Shown here: positions 34,198 to 46,700 of the stretch, piece by piece
Numbering within the stretch: the stretch's first letter is position 1
Layout: each line of letters opens with the position of its first letter
From: Annona cherimola
Lineage: Eukaryota; Streptophyta; Magnoliopsida; Magnoliales; Annonaceae
Assembly (NCBI GenBank): GCA_030490835.1
Contig: CM059972.1
Span: forward strand, 31,599,452 to 31,663,451
Direction of reading: 5' to 3'
DNA: 64,000 nt
Made by a program: the position numbers and the translations under genes
Notes under the pieces: model-generated
Databases searched by the model: none
What the model was told of the DNA's origin: nothing
What the model saw: only the letters and a program-made list of their open reading frames with translations

Positions 34198-37100
34198 ATG
34201 TACAGCGGCTCAAGCGATGGCGAGAGCCACGACGCATCGTCCGCGGCGAAGAAAACCCCTTCTCCTTCGTCGATGCCATGGGTTCGGAATCTCCGTCGTT
34301 TCATCGGATCTAGCACCGGTCTTGGATCTGAAGCTCTAATGGGTAAGCTCTCTGAAAAATTTCTTCCTTTCCTTGGTCATTGTCGTTTTCTGTATTTCGC
34401 GTTGGAACCTAGCTCCGATTCTCTCATCTTGTTGCTGCGGCATTTGCTTGATATGCCGATCCTCGTAGATGACCTGATCTTAATCCAGAGCTCCGCCTCA
34501 CATGGGAAAATTGCCGTCTGGCCAGTTCGCTAAATGGCTATCATTGCTGATTAACCTACATTTGCTCGTTAGACTTGGGATTGACGACTTTTTTTTTCTA
34601 ATTTTTGGATTATGATATGTCTAAGACTCAAAGTGCAACGTGTGTCTCAGAATGTTCTGGATTAGACATATGTATCCCAGAGGCAGATTTAAGCTTGGAC
34701 GTTGATTTCCATGCTACTTCTGGTTATCAAGCACCTTGTTTTCGCAACGCAGTGTTGCAGCTTGGAAGTTTAGTCAATTAGATATTCATACCAAGTTGCA
34801 ATGATCGGCGAAAGGACTTGTGCGATAGTTGCAGTGGAAAAATTTGGCTGCAGCCCGCATGGAACTAGAACTTCCTTTTACAAGAATCTCAAACAGACCC
34901 ACAAGTTCAGAATAACTTCCTGCTTGTTTTTCTCTTTTAAGCATACGAAAAGGACTCCCATTAATATTGAATGAAAACTATGTTTCCAATATGCAAAATA
35001 GTTGTAGTTGATCGATAGTGCAAGAACCGAAAGTAGTCCCTCGATGTCTTGCTTTTCTCGGTCAATCCTGTGGGCTGTAGCTATCTCTAATTTTGCCTCC
35101 GTACTTGCCGTTGTCAGGATTCTTAATCATAGCTTGAAATTATCATCACGAACTATAGTAATGGTTCTTTCTCGTTATCTAGCACACAAAACCTTCATAA
35201 AAGCCCATTCCTTGTCAACTATTGTTGGGCCTTGTGGTGTGCATTTGGCTTCGGTTGTGCTGGAGAAACTTGAGTTTGTCAGGATGCTTCATTAACCAAC
35301 TCCATTTGAATTCAGTCGTTTGTCTTTATGGGATGATGCCCTTATGCATTAAGAGTGGGATTCAAGCTCCAAAGCTTCTCATTGCTTGCTTTTATTATCT
35401 GGCATGTATCTTGTTTGATTGCTTCTTTTTCATAACTTAGGCTTTTATTCACATTTTAAAGAGACCGAAAATGTTTAACGGCACACTATGACTTCTGGTA
35501 GCAGGATTATGTTGTTTAGAATAAGAGCCTATTTGACTATGCTACTTCATGGTTGTCCCAAATTATCCATAAATGGTTACAACTAAGCTATTTTACACCT
35601 TTTTCTGCATCTTTCATTAGATTTAGGCCTCAGACCTTTATCATGGTCCTATAAGAATACTTCTAAACAGTTTGATCTTCCTTAAATTCTGCACAAATGG
35701 ATGCTTTGCAAATGGTGAATGATTCATGAGTAGGGCTCAGGTTAGATAGGGACCTCAGCCAACAGGTAGGATCCCCAACAGAGACCAACCATTTGTTAAC
35801 AGGTGGGGATCTCATCAACTGGATGCAATCCCTATGTTCCCTGCTCTGCTTTTGATGCTTCACTCCTGTTAAGTAAGCAGTGTAGAAATTAAAATGATTC
35901 CGATAGGCGGTCATTCAGTTCCATCTGCACTGCACTGGAAATTACAGCTCCTCCTTTTTAATATCGAAATCATTTTTAGTCCTGTTTAGACAAAACTCAA
36001 CCACACATGGTGTTCAACAGTTGGAGCAAATTAATATATGTAATTATGATGGAAACCTTTATCAGCTTATTTATGGTCCTTTTATTTTATACTGTTGGTT
36101 CGGTGGGTTCTTTTGAAATCATATACAGAGTATGATGTTCTTTGTGTAATTATTTTTCAGATGAGCGAGAATTACTTCACGTAGTTCATTATGCTGTTTC
36201 TGAGATTCTTATCAATGTCAATGGATTGAAATCTCAACTCATCAGACCCCAACTTGGAATCCTCTTCTTATGTTATTTTATTTTATTTTCCAGAGCTTGA
36301 AACAAAGAGAATTTTGCTTGAGATTTTTAAGGAAAAACAGCAGAAGAACACTGATGCTGGCACAATTCCTAGCTTCTACAGGAAGGCATGGATCTCTGTT
36401 GTTTGCTTGGGCAGGCTCATTTTTATGTTTTTCATGAATATGGAAATTGTCACATGCTTTTAAAACCGAACTATCTAAGTGTTGCCTCTGCAGGCGAGCT
36501 AAGGAGGTTGCCTGTGTTAGGCCAGTATTTGGCTTCTTCCGCATGATTATTCACAATGATATAGCTCCTTTTTTCTCTTATTGTTGTTAACTGTCAATTT
36601 GTTTAATGCATGAAACTTTATCTAGTTTTGGTTTCCTCGTATTTATAACCCCTCTATTTTAGCCTTGTTTCTTATGCCATTTTGATATTCGATTTTTTTT
36701 TCTTTTTTTGAGTTTTGGCTTGCGTCTATCTACAGAAACCAGAAGAAGGATCGATAAGTCATAGGGTCCAAAGGTTGGCTAAGTTCCGTTTTTTGAAGGT
36801 ATCATTATGCCTTCTTCATCAGTGTCTTGCTTATCATTTGATATTTGATGTAGAAAATGGAACTTCTCGACTCATTTGTGCATTGATTATAAAAATTTGT
36901 GACTTGAAGCTGGCATTGCCCATCATTGTTCATTATAGTCTTGTTAGAAATCCCTGTTAATTGGAGTGTGAATGCTGTTTTGCTTGTAAAAACGTTCAAT
37001 CTGATTTTCTTAGCTATAATTTCATCTATGCAGAAGCAGTCAGATCTGTTGTTGAATGCAGATGATCTAGATGCCATGTGGGTTTGTCTGAGAGAAAATT

Positions 37101-40100
37101 GTGTTGTTGATGAGGCGACTGGTGCTGAAAAGGTTCGTACACTCTCTTATGTATTTCAACCTGTATCATATTTGTGGGTTCACACTTCACACGTTACATT
37201 GTGGAAGCACATGGTTGTTTACTGCTGACATCAGTAATTGTCCACTCTATTTTCTTAATCATTCCCTGCTAAGTCTTAGTTCACATGTGGCTTTTTGGAG
37301 TGGGCTCAGACCCTGAGCTGGTAGAATATCAAATAACTTGCTAGAAGAGGATGATTTGTTCTTCCAAATTTCATCTCTTGCAAATCTGTTATGGGAGCTA
37401 TACAGTGACTTAGGACTCTATTAGGTCCATCCCCAACTCTTGGTCAGTTATCAACTCTGCCCATCTGTTTCATGTGATAAGATTAAGGCTTAGCCCAAAT
37501 TATGCACATTTAGGACTCAAGTGAGCCACTACATATCAATTATTTGGACTCGATGTGGAAATGCCAACACTGTTAACTTCCTATGGTACAATTTTGGTGA
37601 TTGAATATGTTTGCACTCCCCACGCAATGAAGAAAAAATGAAGCTTTAATTTATACAAAAACTTCCAGCCATATTAGTGGCTGACATCCAATCTTACTGT
37701 TTCTTGTTCATGAATCGTGTGGCAATTTTGTTACTTTTGTCACCGAAATTGATAGATGGATGGGGACTTTGCATGCTTGTCACAGTTTTACCCGACTATG
37801 CCTGAACAAATTTGCTTGATCACAAAACATTTTACTCATGAGTTTTAAATAAATTCACTATTACTATTTTTTCCATTTCAATTCCATATCTCCCCACAAA
37901 AGCTGGGAACTGCTCAAAGTCTTTTAGCTTGAGACATTGTGGAAAAGCATGCTAACCTATGCGTGAATGATCTTGCAGATGAATTATGAAGATTTTTGCC
38001 AAATTGCATCAGTTTGCACAGAGCACATTGGGCCAAAATGTCGGCGATTTTTCAGCCCTTCAAATTTTATGAAGTTTGAGAAGGATGAATCTGGACGGAT
38101 AGCAATTCTTCCATTTTACCTTTATGTGATGCGCACGGTTGGTTTCCCATCTACTAAATTGCAGAGAATTTTGCAATTTTGTATAATATGTCCTTTAATA
38201 AAATGCTACTTTTTTATTTGCATGAATTGCAAACTGCAATCCTCTATCAATAATCTTGTTGTAAAGGTTTCCTGATTGTCCTTTGTAAATTTGAATTTGT
38301 TGGACAAACTGTTGAGTCTGGAGGAAAAGAACCAGAAAAAGAGAATAAAAGTAGGCCTGAAGTTGAATTTCTAGAACAATATGGTGATGATGGACATGTC
38401 AGTTCCCCCACTGGTGCCAACCATTATGTTTTAGGTGGCACTGATCTGCTTGATCTCTGCTGTTGATTTCTTCAGGTCAAATTTTTCTTCTTTATTCTAT
38501 TCTCTGATTTACTGGTTTCTAGTTCTCTCTTTCTTTCTTCTTCTCTTCTGTTTGATGATTCGGCTGTGTATTGTCTGAAAAGGTAAATACAATTATACAA
38601 GACTTTAATACATCATCAAATGTACTGAAAATTTCATACTATAATGGCTTATTGTTGGCATTCTTCAGGTGTCACTTACACAGGCAAGAATCGATATGAG
38701 TGAGCTTGATGAAGATTCAGATGGTTTTCTTCAACCTCATGTATGGAATAATTTTAATTTGTACATCGTCTAGTCCATTGCTTTTACCACTACTGCTGAG
38801 CTGCTTGATTCTGTTTCTATTTTTGTTCAGTGGTATCAGCTCATACAACATTAGTCACATGCTTTTGTCTTTCTGTAGGAAATGGAGGCATACATTAGAG
38901 GTCTTATTCCTAATCTGGCACAACTTAGAGATATGCCTCCAGCCTTCATTCAAATGTACTGCCGTATAGCTGCTCACAAGTTCTTTTTTTTCTGTGATCC
39001 TCATAGAAGAGGTATGCGAGCATGGCTTAATCTGACGATACTAATTCATAACTGTCTTTCTAAGAACATTTGTCATTGGATAACTTTGGGCATGATCCTC
39101 TCTTAATCAAAATAGACCTTATGCTTTTTAAGATCGTTAGACATGTCTGTAACATTTTTTTTTCTTTGATAATGGTAACATATTTTTGACTGTACACATT
39201 CTGTTAATTAATGTCAGGGAAAGCTTGCATCAAAAAAGTGCTTCTTAGCAACTGTCTTCAGGAACTAATGGAACTGCATCAGGTACAAAGCTCTGCTAAC
39301 TCTGGCTAGTTTCAACTAGTCCACAGTCCACAAATAGCACTGCCATGCACATCCTTAATGATGTCAAGTTATATCTTGAGTTTTTCTTCCTTTCCCACCA
39401 CCTAATAGATAAATTCCTATCATGTGCATAAAGATATTTAGGTGCAGTTTGACTGAAGCATATTTGAGTGAAAGTCAGAAGGAAATAAATAGTTAACCAA
39501 CCTGATCTAATTTTGGGGACCAAACCACCTAAACCTTGCCAAGTGCTAGTATGACTCAAAATTATGGCTTCTATGTCAATCAGACAGGATAGTGGTCTTC
39601 ATTGATCTGGGTGTCCAACTGCAAATCTGTTTATTGAGCTTGATTATGTTATTCTTCATGTAACATTAAGTTTAGTAGAGTGTATGCCGTTATGTAGCTG
39701 AGATCCTGCCCCGATGCATGCCCTGATGCATTCTCTTATAATCTATATGATTCAATGAGAAGTCTTGGCTGGTTTTCTGGGCAGTTAAACCTATAGGAGC
39801 TGTATGTTCAGTCAACAACAAGAAATCTAGGAACTGTTTTGTTGTTTTTTGCAGCAGCCAACTGATTGTTTATCCTAAACTTTGCATTAGGAAAATGAGG
39901 AAGAAGTCACAGACACTGAACAAGCTGAGAACTGGTTCTCATTGACCTCTGCACAGCGAATATGTGGTATCCCTTTGATTTTCTGTGACTCAACGTTGCT
40001 TCCTTTTTGAATATAAATCAACTTTTTCTTTTTATACTGTTTTGTGTGGTTAAGGAAAAGAGAAAATTGCCAATGGTTAGTATTGATTCCAGCTTTCCAC

Positions 40101-42584
40101 AGCCAGGACTCTAGCACACATGGGACCTGCACTTGGTTATGGCTCTTTTATTAGATGATGTGTGAATTCTTTGTCCTGTTTCTTAGTGAGGATGCTACGT
40201 CTATGGCATTGTCTTGGTTTTTTAGAAATATTCTCTTGTTATAAGATTTCCAGAGCAGAGATGCGGTATATGCAAATTGTTCATGACATGATATCTTGTT
40301 TCAAATTAACAACTATATGATCAAGCATCCAGTGCATTGATTTATTCTAAATCAATATTTTTTGTTGCAGTTTTGGTTCCTTGATAGCCAAGATTGAGTG
40401 TTTCACTCGATTCGCAATGGTTTTAGTAGCTATTTTCTGCTCTTGCTGTGTGCATCACTAAGCTTTGTTGTGCTACAATCACAATGTGATCTTGGTGTGT
40501 TTTGCTTACACTTTCCTTGGTTATTCTGTAGACATGTTTCTGGCTCTTGATAAAGATATGAATGGGACACTGAGCAAGCAGGAACTTCGAGAATATGCAG
40601 ATGGGACGCTAACAGAAATTTTTATTGAAAGAGGTTAGAAATTGGACAATCTGTGAATATATCCATCCTTGCGATACTGGTTCTTTCCTCATGTATCCTG
40701 TTTCAATAAAAAAGAATAAAAATAAAATTCTATTGGGGCGTGTTGAAATACATTATTAATGTTATTAAATCTTACAAGTTTGGTGCATCTAGAGTGATTT
40801 TCCATGTAAAAGTTGGAGATAAACTATCCCTACCCTGATTAAAATTTTCGGGTTTTAGTTCATCTAAATTGATCGTCCATTTTGGAAGTTGTTAGTTTAT
40901 CGCCATGTAAAAGCTGGTATCAGTTAATTTTGTGAAACATTTTTATGGCTTCACGGAGTATTTTGGCTTATCAGGAATACTCTTTGGTTCAGTGAAGTGC
41001 GATGGTTTCACTTGCCACATGTTTTCCTGAATGCAATTTTGATTCTTGTCTGGCAATTATATTATAAGCTCAAATCTACGGTTCTTTGTACATGTCATTT
41101 GGCTTTTTCACCCTTCATGTTTACTGTTTGTGATTGTTATACCCATTTACCTTTTCCAGCATTTGATGAGCATGTTCGGCGTGGCAAAACTGGAGGGGGT
41201 AATACCCGAGAGATGGACTTCGAGAGTTTTCTTGATTTTGTTTTAGCTCTGGAAAACAAAGATACACCTGAGGGGTTGACATACCTATTCCGTTGTCTTG
41301 ATCTTCATGGAAGAGGTTTCTTGACAACAGCAGACATTCACACCCTTTTCAGGTATTCATTCTTGAATAACCAATGTGGTTACTAATCTTGATTAATGAT
41401 TCAATACTTACGTAAGCACGAAATCCTCCATCCTCACCCTTAGTTTTAAAATTTTAAAATATATTTTTTAGAATCCAACCATCTATTATATTTATCCATT
41501 ATTGTTAATTTATGATTCCAAAAAATTCATGTATTTCAAACTTTATTATATATATCATACATTTTGTGAAAAAGATGCTATTTTTTATAAGATATAAGTT
41601 TCCAATGAAAATTATTTTTGGTGGTATAACAAAACTAGATGTTCTAAACATGATAGATGGTTTAGATTTAAAAAGTGTACTTTAAAAATTAAAAACTAAG
41701 GATAAGCATGGGAGGACTTCATGCTTGCATAAGTATTAAATCACTACTCATTTAGATACTCTGTGCTATTTCTTGCATTGAGATATTGTATTGCTGGAGT
41801 TGAGATTAGTTATGAACACTGTTGGTCCCATTTAGTGGCTTATAACAAGATTGTACAATAAATATAAAAATCAAACTCAAGTTTAACCCAAGGGTGAATC
41901 CAGTGCTTTTAATACCATGAAAAGCCAAACGTGGAAGAAAAGAAGGGAAGCATACAAGAGCTAAGATGTTAACCCGATACAATCTTCCTACAAAAAATTG
42001 GTAATTTCCTGCTTGTAGTGCTGCAAGCAAGCTCTACAAGTCTCAAATTACCTGACATTCTGATGCAGTGTGCGATCTGATGTTTTAATCTGGTCAGAAT
42101 GAGAACCTTTATTATTCCAAATTCAATATTTTCAGAGGAAATTTTCTTATTCTCCTTGTTGAAGGCATTTGAGGATTGCATGTGACTCTTTCAGAAATGT
42201 TCCACTCTGCTTTCAACTTAAGACTTTTCAACCACATTCTCGTGCTTGCATTTTGTGAGTTGGCATGTGCAGGCATGTCCATCTGCTGACATTTGCATTT
42301 CGTTGGTGAGTCCCAAGTTTTCTGAAGGTTCGCATTAATGTAACAGAGATGTACACAAAAAATGGATTGAGGGTGGCAACTATGAGCTATGCATCGAAGA
42401 TGTGAGGGATGAAATATGGGATATGGTGAAGCCAGCTGACCCTCTTAGGATAACGCTTGCTGATCTTCTAGCCTGCAAACAAGGTGGAACAGTGGCCAGC
42501 ATGCTTATAGACGTTCGGGGCTTCTGGGCCCATGACAACAGGGAGAATCTACTGCAGGAAGAAGAAGAGCCTGAAGAAGAGTGA
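34198..42584 (+). CDS. TON2: PP2A B''-type regulatory subunit TON2/FASS, 478 aa
   Basis: Twelve exons: 34198-34342, 36294-36385, 36736-36798, 37034-37132, 37979-38137, 38669-38740, 38879-39011, 39218-39282, 39891-39966, 40532-40633, 41160-41352, 42347-42584. They total 1437 nt and every join is in phase. The product begins MYSGSSDGESHD and ends in an acidic tail NLLQEEEEPEEE, both familiar from plant TONNEAU2/FASS (about 480 aa), the B'' subunit that targets PP2A to cortical microtubules in the TTP complex and is needed for the preprophase band. Two EF-hand loops are visible: DEDSDGFLQPHE (across exons 6-7) and DKDMNGTLSKQE (exon 10). Conserved blocks include FMKFEKDESGRIAILPFYLY and GLTYLFRCLDLHGRGF. 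Exon 2 ends in AAG|GC, implying a GC-AG intron. A short A/T pentamer repeat (about 34094-34118) lies in the presumed leader. Intron 11 contains a foldback element. The gene appears intact. Confidence 0.95.
41395..41745. mobile_element. Foldback MITE in TON2 intron 11
   Basis: Left arm from about 'gattcaatacttacgtaa' to 'aatccaaccatctat' pairs with the complement of the right arm, 'atagatggtttaga' to 'tgcataagtattaaatc'; the arms are about 95 bp. No duplication fixed. It lies between exon 11 and exon 12 and leaves both splice sites untouched. Confidence 0.6.
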
Positions 42585-43701
42585 TTGCTGGAATTTCATT
42601 TCTAACATATGAACTCAATGACATGTAACTAATTCTGATCGAGTGTTTCTATTTAGGCAGTTGTCTGGGAAATTATGGCCATCTTTCTAAAGATGTGCAT
42701 TAGTCGGGTGGTGGTGAAATCATCATTTTTTGACATTGTATCCGTCATTAAGTGAGCACCCTCCAGCATCTAATAGTGTATTTCCATGGGCATGGGTTGT
42801 AAAAGAGACAGGTGCGGGGCTCTGGGAGCCGTTGTCAAGTAGTCTAGACAAATAGCAGGTGTCACTAGCATCATGTAAACAAGATGGTTTCCAGTTCTGA
42901 AGGAAATGTTTCTAGTTTCTTCATTCTGCATGGATCACCTTGTTTTTTTCTTTATAGACATTCGTATCTGTCATGAAGATGGGCATCTGTTGGAAGCATG
43001 CACTGTAAAAAGCAAGACATGTCTGTGAGGACTTAATGGTACTTGCAGAAATTCTATTAGCAAATCCAAATTTCAGCTGACAGCAACCAAAGCCATCAAT
43101 GGGAAAGCACAAAAAAATGCACGCCTTGACACTGAGTATCGTTTTCAGAAACATAAAGATCCACTTCAAGCTGCCGTGGACACCTTAAGGAAACCTACCC
43201 TGAATGGATAAAACTCAAGCTATTTCACTGCTCGCGAAAGAAAGAGGATAGCAACTACCCTCCAAATGTATAAAATTCAGTTATTTCACTGCTGTGAAAG
43301 AGAGAGGATAGCCTCTACCCACTAATTTATAATACTCATTTATTTCACTGCTTGTGGAAGAAAGAATGTGCATCCCTGGAGGTTGATGAACGCCCCTGCA
43401 TGCAAAATTGACAAACATTCAACGTGTTTATTGTGCACTCACATTTTTTTTTTTTTTTGATATTAGGATCCAACTGTAGAAATTACACAAATTCTGCCGA
43501 TAGACAATTACAAAAGAACTTTGTTGCACTTAAACAAACACTTGTGTGGCTATGATGCATATATATACAACATACACCTAAGAGCAACATCCGCTACAGT
43601 GATTCAATGATTGCTGCTAAGGGTTGCACTCCAGCTGTGAATTATACGACATGCATTCTTTCAAATAAAAAAGGCTGACACTAAAGTGCTTGTGCTTGTT
43701 A
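42585..43701. other. Tail-to-tail space between TON2 and the kelch gene
   Basis: 1117 bp between the two stop codons; both 3' untranslated regions must lie here. 43190-43370 contains about 2.5 imperfect repeats of a 60-bp unit with 'atttcactgct' and 'aagagaggatag'. A T17-type run is at about 43446-43460. No gene recognised. Confidence 0.5.
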
Positions 43702-46700
43702 TTACATGTGGAAAGGCTTCCGTGGCGTTGGAGCCCTGTTTCCTACAGACTGCAGTCGCTGCTTGAGGTGAAAGACTTCTACCTTCAGATCAACATTGAA
43801 ACAGGAGTTAATGGACATATTCTACCAGAGATATATGAAGACAATCAAACATCATGCAGCTAAATGTTGAGATGATGAAGAGAGAAGAATGTCTAGCCAA
43901 TGGCACTAATCTGTCACTTAGTTTTCATTGAAATATGACTAGCTATTATTTTAACCATCCAACAATTGTCTTGTTTATCTTGTAAGAAATACAAATATAT
44001 TGGGTCAAGATTAGCAGTTAACAAAAACCACAGTTGAAATCTAGCATTTTCCCAAAAAGACATAAAAGCCTGAAAAGCTCAAGCTACAATCATCCAGTCT
44101 AAACACATTGGCGGTTAGGATCAGTGCAAAAGAATTCTCATTGTCGTCATCATCATCACCATAATCATCATAAGCTGTTTCCCACCTATGTGCAATCAGC
44201 TGCATGGATCTCATTGTGCCATTTTTGTCAATCATAAACCATGTTTCATTAATCTCTAACATTTTCACATCAACTGGTAAACGGAATGTAGCATTGTTCA
44301 TCTATGCATTTCACCTGACCAGGACTGATGATAATTGCTTCACAGATCAACCAATAAAAGGTATTAGCTGAATAACATACGTACCTGAAGTTGGAAAGCT
44401 CTGGCTCTTTCTGCTGCAAGCACTCCTCTTGTGGAGTGCAGCTCCTTCCAATGAAAAAATAAAATAAAATAGGTATCATCAATATAATTGGATAAAGAAA
44501 TACATCATAAATAATCTTCATTGTATGTTTGTAACCCATTTTAGACAGATCTTCCATAAATAATAGATTGGCAAATGTTCAATGAATGCCTAAAAGCAAT
44601 GCAAGTACCTCAGTCGCCAAAGGTCCAAAAGGCCTTGAAACAAGCAACTTGCACACCACTAAAACTCAGGAACAACACAAGTACATGAAGGTTGGTTCTC
44701 ACTTATTATTATTAATTATTATTATTATTATTATTATTTGTTAGCTAGCCATAAAGTCAACTAAAGAATCATAGATGTCACAGCCAGGAAAACGGCAGCA
44801 TACAAAGCCATCAAATGTGAAATTCATGCTTAGATAACATGTGGCACAAAAAAGCAACCCTCCAAAGAATGAAAACTGACATGCCTATGAAACATGCCCC
44901 AGAGCACATAAAAGTCAATGCCTAAACTTGGCTATAATGCTATTAATGCCAAGCAAGTGTTATGTCCTAAGCTGCTCACATAATTTGTAAGATGCGAAAA
45001 ATTATGAGTTACACAGTGGTTAAGGTAAATCTAAATGGATGCGCAGTTTGAGTGATGCACTGGTCTCACAAGCAGATCTAAAGCTCATATTATATTTGGT
45101 ACAAAAGCAGCGTTGAGGGCACCAGCATGGGGGTGGCTTGCATACCCAACCCATCTGATACTCTGAAAATGCACATATTAACAGCATTCTGTTTTCAGCA
45201 ATATTGTGCAATCAGAGCCAACTCACCAGCTATGCTTAATCAAGTACATTAAAGCATGTTCTGAAATCATATACCTTCTGAAATCAGTAGAGAAAAGCAT
45301 AATTTTATACCTTTTGAGTGTCATCCAAGACTGCTTTGAGGAAAGCCACATCATGCTCAAGTCTTACATTGTCAGAGTGAACAATATTTGATAGGCTGTG
45401 TGCCTCCTCTTGAGCAATCTCTGCAGTTGCAAGCTTCTCTTTTAGATGGTCCACCTCTTTCAAAGCATCAGCCAGCTTCCTCTCCACATCCTCACGACTC
45501 TTAGTAGCAGAAGATAAATTCTTCTCTGCAGTTTCCTGATTTGCTAATGCAGTTGACAGCTGTCCTTCTAATGACCCATTTTTTCTCACCAAGGCAGCCA
45601 TTCTTGATTCATACAGTTGATAGATATTTGAAGGAATTGACAGGCCTGCTGATTTACCATCAGTTTCAGGAAGTACAATGTCTTCTTCATCAAGTTGAGG
45701 GCTGCTATATACTCGTTTTGGGGAGATCCTAGAGTTCTCTGAATCAAAGAAAATGGGAGCTTCTTCTGCATTGGCCATACTCATACCAAAATCAACTTGG
45801 ACTCCAGCATCAAGTGGCTTGCTTCTTTGCTTGTTTCCCTGTCAATATAAATTTTGAGATGACAAACATCAGAACTAAAGCCATCATACAACCAGATCTT
45901 TAAAATGTGAGCTATTCACTAAGCTCATCCAGATTATCGGTATATTCACCAGCCTCTTAAATGTGTATTATGAATAGCAAGTTAGAAAGTTTGGCAGGGT
46001 TTCAATATTTTGATTAAGGTATGCCATACAAGAAATTATACGACAAAGGCCCTAAGGAGAGATTGGTAACCTCTGGTACAAGAAATGGCTATGTTCCAGA
46101 TCAATACCAATTACCAGCTGGGATCCCTATCAAATGCATTTTCTGAAACAAACTGAGATTACTTTGAGTAGTCATGCAAGAAAATTCTTCTCAGAGAGAT
46201 CGTATTCCACTTGAGAGGTGGACCTGTCAGATCAATAGAGGCCAATGCTGCTTCATCATGAATCTCTATCATTTCCATTCCAAATATTCTGAGGCGCAAC
46301 TCATTCGATACCAATGATCTTTCCATAAACTTTCCATAAAAATGGAAGGGATCCATAGACTAATACCAGTATTTTAAATCCCAATGGCCTCTGGAAAATT
46401 CACTTGGAGAAAACATGTCTTGAACTAAAAAGCCTACTTCATCTTAGCATTCTGGGCATTTTCGAAAGCATGAGATTCATTAAACCAATATTCAGCACCA
46501 AGCAGTAGGAAGATCACCAATTGCCAGTGGCATAACCAATCATCTTTTCCCAACCTCTTATTGATTAAACATTTATTTACTATAGCAAGTTCACTCTTTA
46601 TTTTATTATTATTTTCTATATTGCAAACATTACCTCCTAAGTTCCATCACTTTATCCGAAAGAACTATCAATTATACTTTCATTTCTTGTTATCACGCCT

